NCBI RefSeq assembly: GCF_014839835.1
Contig: NC_071634.1
Coordinates: 18,086,453 to 18,150,452 of the forward strand
From: Dryobates pubescens
Lineage: Eukaryota > Chordata > Aves > Piciformes > Picidae
Length of the DNA stretch: 64,000 nucleotides
Direction: 5' to 3'
Below, in pieces: positions 53,901-64,000 of this stretch (positions are counted from its first letter, which is position 1; each line of letters opens with the position of its first letter). The position numbers and the translations under genes are program-made. Under the pieces are notes generated by a model that was not told the origin of the DNA, made no database searches, and worked only from the letters and a program-made list of their open reading frames with translations.

Positions 53901-56900
53901 AAAACACTGGCATCTTCTTATTCCTCAAAACCTGCAGGCAAAGTGCAAGTAATATACAACCAAATAAGTAGCTGCTAACAAATTAGAAAACACTGAAACA
54001 GTAAAGCTTCACAGGGACTTCTCTGTAAAAGTTAATTGGTGCCAGAGCAGGGATTTAAAAAACCTTTTTAATAGAGTAGGTCAGAGTTTAATAGAGAGAC
54101 GAGGCTTAAGCAGTCTTGTCCTTCTCCCTTCCCAGCAAGTTCTTGGATCATAATTTGAGATGCACCATCCTTGGATGTGTAGCTATGTTGGTCACACAAA
54201 CCAGCAATTAATCACAAACCAATAACAGACTACGTAACACCACAGCTGCTTTGCTCGATCGTTTCTCTGTTTGTTCACTTGTCCATTTGTTGTCTGTTTG
54301 GTTCTTATCCTTCCTTCGTTTCTGGAGAAAGGAAAAACCATGCAAATATCTCTTTGTTCTTGCTTAGTGCAAACCATTGGTATAGGGAGGAGAAAAATGA
54401 ATGCAACACTCCTGTCAAAGACAGAAAGTCTTTAATGCTGATACTCTCCTTTTTCAGAGCTTTCCCCAAAATGTGAGAATGTAAGCTGTGGATATGGTCT
54501 GTTGCTCAAGAAACTGTGGCACATCTCTCTTCTGCAGCTAGGCTGCTGTGTGGGCAATGCAGATGCTAATTTTAGTTGAAGATCATCCTGAGTAAAAAGT
54601 TTTGCTTGCTTGTTATTTATCAAAAGTCTCAGATTGTGGCAAACTTCTTAAATCAGGAACATGAAGGGCTTGGAATGGGGACTTGGTGACCATGTCCTTG
54701 CTGTAGACTCTTCTGTGTCCTGCACAAATAAAGCTTTTTGCCTTTAACTGGAGTTACCCAAAGTCATCCAGAAAGGTTTGTGCAGCAGAACAATTACATC
54801 CTTAATGCACACAAGTACACACAAAGCTCTTTGAGAAAACTCTGAGAAATAAAGGATTATCATAAGGTAATTTGGCAGAACAACTTGCCAGCCTTTTACA
54901 CTAGCAATCTGTTCATACCAAAGGTGTAGTGCTTCCTCAAACAACTAAGACTGCCCAGCCCCTGAGCAATACACAGAGCAAACCAGCAGTGCTGCTTTCA
55001 TAGACATGGCACATTTTAAACTTGCTTTTCCCTTTGGATGCCACTTGGGCTGGGCTGCTCCTCCCCTCTGTCCGGGACCCACCAGCAGCGTGCTGCATTG
55101 TCTCTGAAGGCTGGGCCCTGAATAAAGGGAAGTTAGCTCTTCAATTTGCCTGCCTTTGAGATAATTACAGAAACATCTGTGCCAGTCTGCCAGCACTGTG
55201 CTAACACGTTCTAGAGCACCACCAACCTTTATTTTTCCCTCTGAGATGTACCTCTGATTTATGATTCTTCACTGTTATGTCAGAATTAGTTCAGTAAAAG
55301 ATGCCTGCTGGGTCGAGATTGCTTGTACTCTGCTTTTGTGATTTGACATAAACAGACGTTTAGGACTGAATAGCTGCCTTGCCATCACTGCAGGCTCATG
55401 CTCTACATGGAACAATCCCAACAAGGGCTGAATTACTCTTCCTTTAAGCACGCCTGCTTTCTGTTTCCTGTATTACTGACAGTCTGCTGAGGAAGAAAAT
55501 TGCAGTCAAAAATCGTGGCAGTTCAGGTTGCCACAGGATAGAGAGAGCAGCCACACACAACTTTAATTATCACAGTATGTGGAAGAAAAATTTGCCCAAA
55601 TTTTGCTCAAACTGAAGAGCAGTGTCTCGCACGGTGTTACTTCTGGGCTAATGCTGAAATGAGCTTTGGGAAGCAGATCAATGAATAAAGGCTTAATACA
55701 GTAGATTTATGTATGCTGGCAATATAATTATTGTCAGTTTTCTGCCTCGAGCTACTTCTTTAGCTTCTGGGAATAATGAGAGAATGTGTTCAGCCATGTG
55801 ACATTTTTTCCTTTGCAGAGCCAGCCACTGTTTCCCCTGTGGTGAATCTTGCATTCTAAGGAGCCCTCACACGTTCTTCTGTGAGACTGCTGTAAAATAC
55901 CATGCAGCAAAAAAGTCATTTTACAGTATTGCCACTGAAGTGGCTTTCCATATCACACAGGCTGCTGAGAAATGGAGGCCAAGGTCAGAGCCACAGACAT
56001 GTGCTGCCTGGACTAAACAGGAAGTCAAAAGATGCAATGCCTCAGCTGAATAGAGAGCTGCAGAGTGGCCATGTGAGAGATGAATTTGATTCACCATGAT
56101 GATGCACTGCATAGTCAATCCCTGATGAAAATTATTCATCAGAGCTGTTGTTGCTTTCTTCTCTTCCTTGCTCATTGTCCTCTCTTTACACAGTTATCCC
56201 AGAATGACCCAGGTTTGAGCAGCTGTCCTTACCTCAGATTTACAGCTGGCTCTGGGAGGTGGTGAATCCATGTGCTGTGAAGTCTATAGATGAGCAGTTG
56301 TTTAGTGTTTAACCCTTTCAGAGAAGCAAGACTGCTTTTTCTGGTTTGTAGTCTTGCTCTTGCTCAACAGATGTTTCTTGAATGTCTTTTTTTGTGTGCT
56401 TCTTTTAAATTAAACTGCAGTGAGGATTGGTTTTGTTTTGTAATTCTGTGGTGCTGTGAGAATTTACTGATCACATCTGTGGTGTTGTAATTTGAATGTG
56501 CAAAGTCATGTAGGTTAAAGGAGTTCATAGCTTCATTATGGCTTCTATGTTGTCTTCTTATAGAGACATGAACTTTGGATCAAAGTGCTCACAGAAGTGT
56601 GTTTGTAACTTCTAATGCATGTTTGCATTAGGAAGAATGTTGTTGCCTGACTGCTTTGTTAGTTTTGGTATGAAAGGGAAAGACATACATCTTCTGGGGG
56701 TTGCTGAGCAGGAGGAAGGGATGTGATCAGTAACAGCTGAGGTCAGACTAACTCGTTTCAGCTGCTGACTGGAGAATTAATGATCTTCCTGCTTCATTTG
56801 AGAGTACCTTGTGAAAAACAACGACTAAAGAACTTGGCTGCAAGAACTCTAGCTGAGAGAGTTTTGCTTTTGATTTTGTTTCTTTGTTTTGTGAAAAAGA

Positions 56901-57015
56901 GATTGACTTCACCTCCTTCATTTCTGCGAAGAAGTAAGTCTGGTTTTCTTCTAAGTAATTTGTGCTGCAAAGTAGGGACACCATGAAAGCATTTTGAGGT
57001 GTGGAAATGTGATCT
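48000..57015. other. Intergenic desert
   Basis: About 9 kb with many short open frames on both strands but no recognisable protein, tRNA, CR1 tail or other repeat. Confidence 0.5.
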
Positions 57016-57019
57016 TGAA

Positions 57020-57112
57020 TCCTGGGGTTGTTTGGTTGGGGTTTTTTGGTGGATTTTTTGTTGTCATTTTTGTTGTTGGGGATTTTGGGTTGTTTGGGTT
57101 TTGTTGGGTGAA
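57020..57112 (+). repeat. G/T-rich low-complexity stretch with G-quadruplex motif
   Basis: Runs of GGGG and GGG separated by T-rich spacers. Positions 57078-57108 have four G-tracts (GGGG, GGG, GGG, GGG) with loops of 5, 6 and 7 bases, meeting the canonical G3+N1-7 rule. Confidence 0.75.
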
Positions 57113-60100
57113 TGTATGGGAAGTGAAAAAGTTTAGCTCAACATGAGGTGAAGGATTCCAAAGACTTATTTAAGCCTTAAGGTTATCATTCTGTAGAAAA
57201 ATGTGCCCAGAGTGATGCAGTTGGTAGCCATATTGCTTTTCTGCTTTACAGAGTAAATAGCCAAAGTAGTGCTTTGGAACTTGAGGTGCAAACAGGCCAT
57301 CAATGCTCAGAATAACTGTGATGGCAAGTGTGAAATGAATGTTGTGGGGTAACACCTCGCAGAAGTTCTTGGTGTGCCAGTGAGTTAATGCATCAGAGAC
57401 TTGCCCAGGTTCTTAATTCTAGTTCAGGTTTTATGTGGAAAAGGAGAAGGATCTGACTGAAGGCAACACCTCTGCCTGTGTATCAGAGTGATCAGAATTG
57501 TTAACAGGATTTCTTTCTCTGGGAAAAAAAGGAGGTGTTAAACCAGGATTAGAATGTACAACATGGAGTTATTTTAAGGTATTTATGCGGTAGCTTCTAG
57601 AGCCTTTGTTAGAGATAATAAGATCAACAATAAGAGGATAAGCTTGGTTTTGTCAGCCACACAAGGTGAAGCTTGTTTCATGTGTTTTCCTGGAAAGTAG
57701 ATGAATGTTTCAAGGGACTGTAAAAAAAACATTTAGGGTGGCCTCTGTAATGAGCAGTGAATATACATCAGCAGTGCTCAAGGGACATCTGACTTGCACG
57801 GACTTTAGCTTACACTGTGTGAATTCCCTCATCTCTCTGAGCTGTCTACATTGGAAAAATGGCTTTAGAATGAAAAACTATTGAAAGAACAGCAAACTTT
57901 CAAAACACTTCTCTTCTATATAAGACATATAGAAAAATTTGTATTTCAAGAAACTTGGGGAAGCTGAGAGTGGGCTGCTGTTTGGTAGCGTTTGGGAAGT
58001 TAAGTCTGGTATTGTGAAACTTCTCCCAGGCATTTTCACATACTGTAGTTATTTACAGCTGCTTTGTCAGGCTTTCAACCGAAGCACACATTGAAGCAGA
58101 TGCTTAAGCTACTGAATCAAGCCCTATTGAATTTGAATGTGCACAAGCTTATATTTAGGCTGTGTTCTGCATAGTGATACTTTAACAAGGTCTGAAATTA
58201 TCTGGTTTGTACACATCATGGAGTACATGATTTCACATTACAAGAGTTTGGCACCAATTCCAGCAGAAGATATTTCCCTTCTTTATGGCTTGCTTCTGTG
58301 CAACATGTGCCTTTGTTGTCAACACAGCAAAAGGAGAATTTGTGGGCCTGAGCTAGCTTTAACATCTTGTTTGTTTATTTCTTCCACTTCATTCAGGCTG
58401 CGTTGCTTTCCTGATCTAGTTTCAAACACGGCTCACAGAAGGTGCTAGTCGAATTAAAAAGGTCCATATGCCAGGCTGCAGGATAAGAGTGTTTTAAATC
58501 ATTGTTGCTGCTCTATTTTGTGACTGGCACAACACCCTAAATAAGAGCTGCTTTCCATGATATACTGGAGGAGGGCTACTCAGCCAATTCTTACTTGGCT
58601 CCACAGAGTAATTTTATCAACTAGCCCCAGCTTTACATGCCGCTTTTGTAGCGGTGCTGAAGAGATGATTCATCTGCTTCGTGGAAACAAGGAATATGAT
58701 AATCAATACAGGATCTGTCACTGAAATTCAAAATTTATGTGCAGTTCAGATTCAAACAGGAATAGCCTTGTGCTGCATTGCTTCAAATACCTGCAGTAGG
58801 CAGTGTTTGAAGTTGGCTGCCTGAAGCAGGAGGTGACATAATTGCTAGTGGCAAATGCAACAGCTGGTCAGAACACAGAATAGTTTATTCTGTGTTTATT
58901 TTACGTAGCAGCAAGCTATCACCTCTCCTCTCCTCACACATTTCCACAGAAGCTCTGATACCTCTGAGTTTCTTAATAAAATCCATAGCAGTTTATGCTG
59001 TTTGAGAAACTTTTTCAGTTCCTTAAACTGTTTTGTAAGAAGGCAATGAATACACGTGCAAGTGTTGTTTACTCCGAAATTAATGGCTTTGCCTGATGCG
59101 GTTTATTATAGAGTACTTTATCATTACTGCTTAAAAGCTTTACCGTAGGCTATTTCCAGTGGTATTAGTGGGAGTTTTCTGACTGAATTCCATGTCTGTC
59201 AGTCCAAGATACTGTTGTGTGTGTTCAATCATTCCTTATACAAAAGGTTTGTGGATTGTGATGCTCTCCTTTTTATTCATTTGTTGCCCAGCTATGCCAT
59301 GCACTGATTTGCATTTGGAATTCAGTTATGCAAAGTGTTACCTGCACACTCAGAATGATGAATTCCTCTATGAAAGTTTCCCACATAGCTTTAGCCATAC
59401 TAAAATGTTAGCTTTTTTCTTACAGGGTGGCTTTCCCTGTACACATTCTCACCATGACTGTGGCAGCTGCTAGCACTTACCGCAAATGACACAGCTGATC
59501 TGCAGCAAACATCACACTGTGCGATCTCGGTTTAGGATGTGCTAAAGGTGTTCCATATAATGTCAAACCTAAGTGTTTCACCACATTCTTATTACTAACT
59601 TGTGTTTTATAAATGTTAAGTCATAACCTTCTCAGTGCAGAGTTGTCAGACTGATCCCCTGAGCTCTGCCTTTGAGAAATTTGTCTTCCTTCTTACCTGA
59701 TTTTTTTTCCATCAGTGTTCAGGAGACAGTTTCATGAACTCGGGTCTCATCCTGTAGCATGTGTGAACTTTATGTGGCTACAGAGAAATAACTTTGGGAA
59801 ATAAATGGCGGTGTATATAATTTGGAAGACAGGAAATCTAGAAAATACATGGGGGGGCAAGAACATGAGGGGAGAAACCCAAAATGATGAAAATGAGGAG
59901 AGGGAGAAATGCTCCTTTACTAACTGCAGATATTTGAACTGCTAATAATGATATAGAAGCTGTAGAAATACTCAGTAAGAGTTTCTGCTCTGTAGTTGGG
60001 AAGCCATGTGTTGGCATTCCGGGAGGATAAGAAAGTTCTTTTCAGGGTACGGTCAGCCACCGAAGGATAAACACTTTTAGAGCCACAGATAATTTTGTTC

Positions 60101-63100
60101 CAAAGAGTGTTTAAAGAGCTAGAAAGACATCAGGCATGCTGGTAATCTGCAATAAGTCTGAAACTGCTAGATAAAATTCAGAAAAGCTGAAAAGAGAAAA
60201 ATCTCAATATTAGAGGACAGGTTGGATGAGACAGCCAGTGGTGGTGTGTTTGTGTGTTTAGAACTGAAGGGGTCTTTAATTTGTTGCTTGTCCATGTGTC
60301 AAAAACTTCTACCAGCTGGAAAATTAATACTTGAAACAATTTTTAGTAGGAGAAGTTAAGCCATTGCCAAATGAGCATGAAGAGAAGGTGTGGCCAATTT
60401 GTGACCTGGAGTCTTCAGCTCAAAATCAGGCACCTTTCCTCAGTGGAATAGTTTCAGGCAGGAGCGTGGTGGGGCTTTTGCACAGCTACAGAGCACATCT
60501 GACAATCACCAAATGGGATTTGAAGGAGTAGCTGAAACCTTGTCTGATTTTCCAGCTGCACGGAATTCCTGCTCTCTGTATCATTATATTACTTCATAAT
60601 AATACATGCAGTAATGCATTACTTATTTAATACTTGCTGGCAAGTCAATCAGTTCTAAAAGGTATTAACTCTGCGAAGATCTAAGTAAGACAAGGACTGT
60701 GAGCAATGTCTTGGTTACAGCAGCTCTATTCCTAGGCATGTGTCCTGTAAGCTTGAGAGTTCAAAGCTCTTACAGTGGTCGTGTTCTAGTGTGAAAATAT
60801 TCAACTCAGTAACTTGTTTCAAATGTATCCCAGATTAATATATTCTTGCCTGCATTTTTGGTTTAGCTATGCTGGTGTGTTTTTTCCCCCCATAACACAA
60901 CTGTTCTCCCTGGTTTATAAAATGTTGAGGTCAAAGAAAGGTGAAGCTGAATGGTGCTGGGAATCTGAGATGCAAATAAGTTTTAGCTAATCCATGTGAT
61001 GCTCAAAGGCCATCTAGTTTCACAGAGCCATTAGCATTCAGGGATGCTCATTAGCACTCAGGCATCCAGTCAGTATGCATTAAGAAAATGAGATGTGTTG
61101 ATTAAAGTTACAAATTAGGTGTTGAATGTTTAGGCTTCAAACCATGGTGGCTTCACATTTATGAGAGTGTATTTCTGTACTTACACATTAAAAAAATATT
61201 GACTCTTTCGAATATTCAGTGCTCTCTCGTGTGTGTGTGAATGTGTTTGCATATGTTTGTGTGTATGGGAGGAGAACAAAGTGGAAGTGTGGATGGAAGA
61301 GAAGGTGAGAAGTTAATGCAGTTTAAATATTTGATGTTTTTGTTTGGAAAAGTCTTTGGATATCTTACAGTTGAAACTGTTGCTGCTCTGATAGTAAAGT
61401 AAATTTCAACTAGGATTAAAAGTACTGAAGAGTCTAGAAAGACTTTAAACTTTGATCTGTATTATCCTAGGTACTGACCTAGGAGAGAGAGCTTTATGTT
61501 ATTTAGACACAAAGACCCCAGTGTTTTACTGAGACTTGGAAACTAACACTTGACAAAGTTCTGAGTCATACTTCAAGGGATAATCAGCATGTATTATCTA
61601 ATAATGCTGCAGAGCTTCAAGGGAGATCTAGCAAAAGCCAGAGGATTATGTGGAAACCAGCAATATATTAATGTCTGTATTAGCATTAAAAGTTGCCACA
61701 ATATATTATGCTGGTATTACGTAGGGTTGTCTTGTGCAAGCACAATAAGCAAGGACACTGTACCTAATGTTAGGCTATCAGTGGGTTTTGATGCCATTAG
61801 TGAAATGTATTATCCTTACTGTGCATCATTGCAGATACTCTAGACCAGTTATCCTAAACAAACATAGCATGTCCCTCTAATCTCTACTGGGACAGTCTTT
61901 TAATGCTGCCAAGATAATGCCCATCAAACTGGGAGTCTAATCAGATACATGGTTCCTACCCAAAGTACAGAATTTTTTCCCAAGTATGTCCAGCTACACC
62001 TTGTTTCTAGTTGCTGTATAGAAAAGAGCAATGCAGAGCCTTACTAGCTAAATGAGGAAGTAAGAGTATTGGCTAGTTGCTCTCGCACAGCCCCAGCCGT
62101 GAGTGGCAAGCAAGGCTGCTGCTCTGGTAGCTAACATCGAGAACAGCACAGGGTAACTGCTTTTTAATTCTTTCCTTTTCATGGTCAAGTTGGCTTAAGA
62201 ACTCTCTTGGTGGGTTAGGTGGAAGCATCAGCTCAGTATCTTGTTCCTATAGTGATGTCTCTGCATCTGGGCAGACCACCACTTGGTGGCATCCATCAGC
62301 TCCCTGGGTGGCATCAAGCAGAGGTGCTCACTGACAGGTTTGCTCCGTTGAATATCTCTAGTTTCCTGGATTGTGCACTTTTGATGCTTTTACTTCTGCT
62401 TTTTACTTCAGGTGTTGTATTCTGGGATCACTGGATTCCTCCAGTTTGTTTTCTGTAGCCCTCTTCTTCCCTGTAAGGAGCTTGAGTTTGGCAGCAGAGT
62501 GGGTAATCATTGACATGCCGTGGTCAGAATGCAGGATGGTTTCACCTGCAACCAACATTCATATTTTGGATCTATGTGGTGCTTCCTCCTTGAAGTGGGC
62601 TTTCACCTTCTGTTTACAATGACACTTGGTGTCTTGTTCTTGGATCCTTCATCATTCCTGTTTTGTTCAGGGGTTTTGTTTGGTTGGGTTTTTTACCTCC
62701 CATGCATTGCATCTGCATTATTTGCACCCCAGATTCCATGTGTCAGGGAGAAGGCTGTTTGTTTCAAGCTGGCTTTTTCCCGGTGTAATCTAACAAAGAT
62801 AGCTGCCAACGTGAGGTGCTGACAACATAGAATTATAGCAGACAGAAAAATACAGAGCATGTCTGGTGTTTTTCAGTCTGTCCTTCTGACCTGGAGGTTA
62901 CACTTGTACCATCAGGTCTGGTAGCTGTCAATAATTTCCTCCTTTCATGTAAATTTACTTCAAGTCTATTTATGTTTTTGAGCTGCTGAGTCTCATGATT
63001 TGATTTGTGTACTTCATACTACACATTAAAAAACACCCCCCTTCCCATTGCTCTGAATCCTTTGTTCTGGTTTTGCCATATGGAATTGCCAGCTTTTGCT

Positions 63101-64000
63101 TTACAGTTGTCCCCCCACACCAGGGAGAGTTATGATTCTTTCAGAAGAAATCATAGGTTGCTCTGTCAGCCCTGTGTGAAACTGTTCATAATGATGAAGA
63201 GTGGTTTCCTTACAGCAGCAGGGGCCTTCAGACACTGCTCTCTTCTCCAGATAGTGAGCAACAGCATTGACAAATCGTGTCCTTAGGAAGTTAACACTTG
63301 TGTGTGAAACGGCATTCCTCTCTGTGCTTTGGAGTCTGGAATCAATTATTAAACAAAAAAAGCTGACCTTCTGGTGTAACAGACACCTCAGACTCATCTC
63401 ACATCTTTGAACGCTGACTTCCAGCTTCACAGTCATCGGGACAAGCTTTGTGATCGTGCCCAAATGAGAATATCAGAGTACATGCTCCAGTGTTAACATA
63501 ACTGCATTTATACTCTGACGCTGTGCTGCTACCAACAGCAGAAGGCTTTATTTTCACAACAAATATACCTGGGAGATCAGTATCAGATGTTTTCCCATAA
63601 AAATTGCAGCAGAAGCAGCAATGTGGTTTTGCTTAGTGCTGGGAATACGTGCTTCTGACTGAGGGAAGTAGAAGTAACAAACTTTCAGTACATTTCAGAG
63701 GATTTTTCCCTCTACTCAGGTGCAATTCAGATGTTTTCCAGGGTGTGTGCCAGCGGAAATTTCTGAACAGAGGAAATAGCCTGTTTGGGGTGAAATCCTG
63801 TTGTTAACCATCTTTGCAGGGGAGCACAGGCAGGCCCTGGTTGGGTAGCCAGAGTGCTGTTGGTTGGAGCAGGACTTTTGAAATCTGAGATTAGAGAAAA
63901 TGATCCAAGTTTGCTCTCTGGAGTTGCAAAATCAGCTGTGAAGTCAGTCACATCATGTGTTTATTTCTCTCCTGTTTGGTCACTTTTCTGTGAAATATCT
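57113..64000. other. Intergenic to window end
   Basis: No gene recognised. Contains an AT-rich island with the palindrome GTAATGCATTAC (60611-60622) and a degenerate TG/TTTG-rich run at about 61229-61266. Human synteny would place LDB2 further along, but no LDB2 exon is visible here. Confidence 0.5.

Noticed and set aside
54945-55196. 83-codon - strand ORF
   Set aside because: No motif, no regulatory context, no resemblance.
46000-64000. Search for LDB2 exons, tRNAs, retroviral or other capsid-bearing remnants
   Set aside because: None could be recognised by eye; no LTR pair, tRNA B-box or LIM-binding sequence seen.

Overview
This is a vertebrate, almost certainly avian, nuclear window. Short compact introns, CR1 LINE 3' ends of the bird type (6619-6683 and 19241-19344), an internal CR1 ORF2 fragment and the gene order all point to a bird. 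The species cannot be fixed from the sequence alone. The block is the conserved QDPR-CLRN2-LAP3-MED28-FAM184B neighbourhood (human 4p15.3).

Layout: (1) 1-18.75 kb, FAM184B on the + strand, a coiled-coil protein whose first exon lies left of the window; ten exons are clean and phase-compatible. Between them lie relics of at least two, probably four, ancestral exons that now carry stops, and one more exon (15.6 kb) whose phase does not fit. (2) 19.4-21.75 kb, MED28 (-), four exons, Mediator subunit, convergent with FAM184B. (3) 22.07-33.8 kb, LAP3 (-), thirteen exons, leucine aminopeptidase with all metal and catalytic residues. (4) 34.56-37.7 kb, CLRN2 (-), three exons, a four-pass clarin membrane protein. 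(5) 38.85-45.96 kb, QDPR (+), seven exons, dihydropteridine reductase, divergent from CLRN2. (6) 46-64 kb, a large intergenic stretch with no recognisable gene. It holds a small CpG cluster with a full-consensus CTCF motif at 47.5 kb, an uncertain 99-codon ORF with a predicted membrane helix, a G-quadruplex motif and a POU-type palindrome.

The genes do unrelated jobs: transcription co-activation, peptide turnover, hair-cell membrane structure and tetrahydrobiopterin recycling. The arrangement is conserved synteny, not an operon. GC-rich promoter segments sit at MED28 (about 21.3-21.9 kb), LAP3 (33.2-34.0 kb) and QDPR (38.3-39.4 kb).

The most notable observations are the frame-neutral erosion of FAM184B exons, and a QDPR C-terminus ending Ala-His-Leu, which fits the peroxisomal PTS1 consensus whereas the human protein ends differently. 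No previously undescribed system is convincingly present. Comparisons with human proteins are from memory, not from a search.
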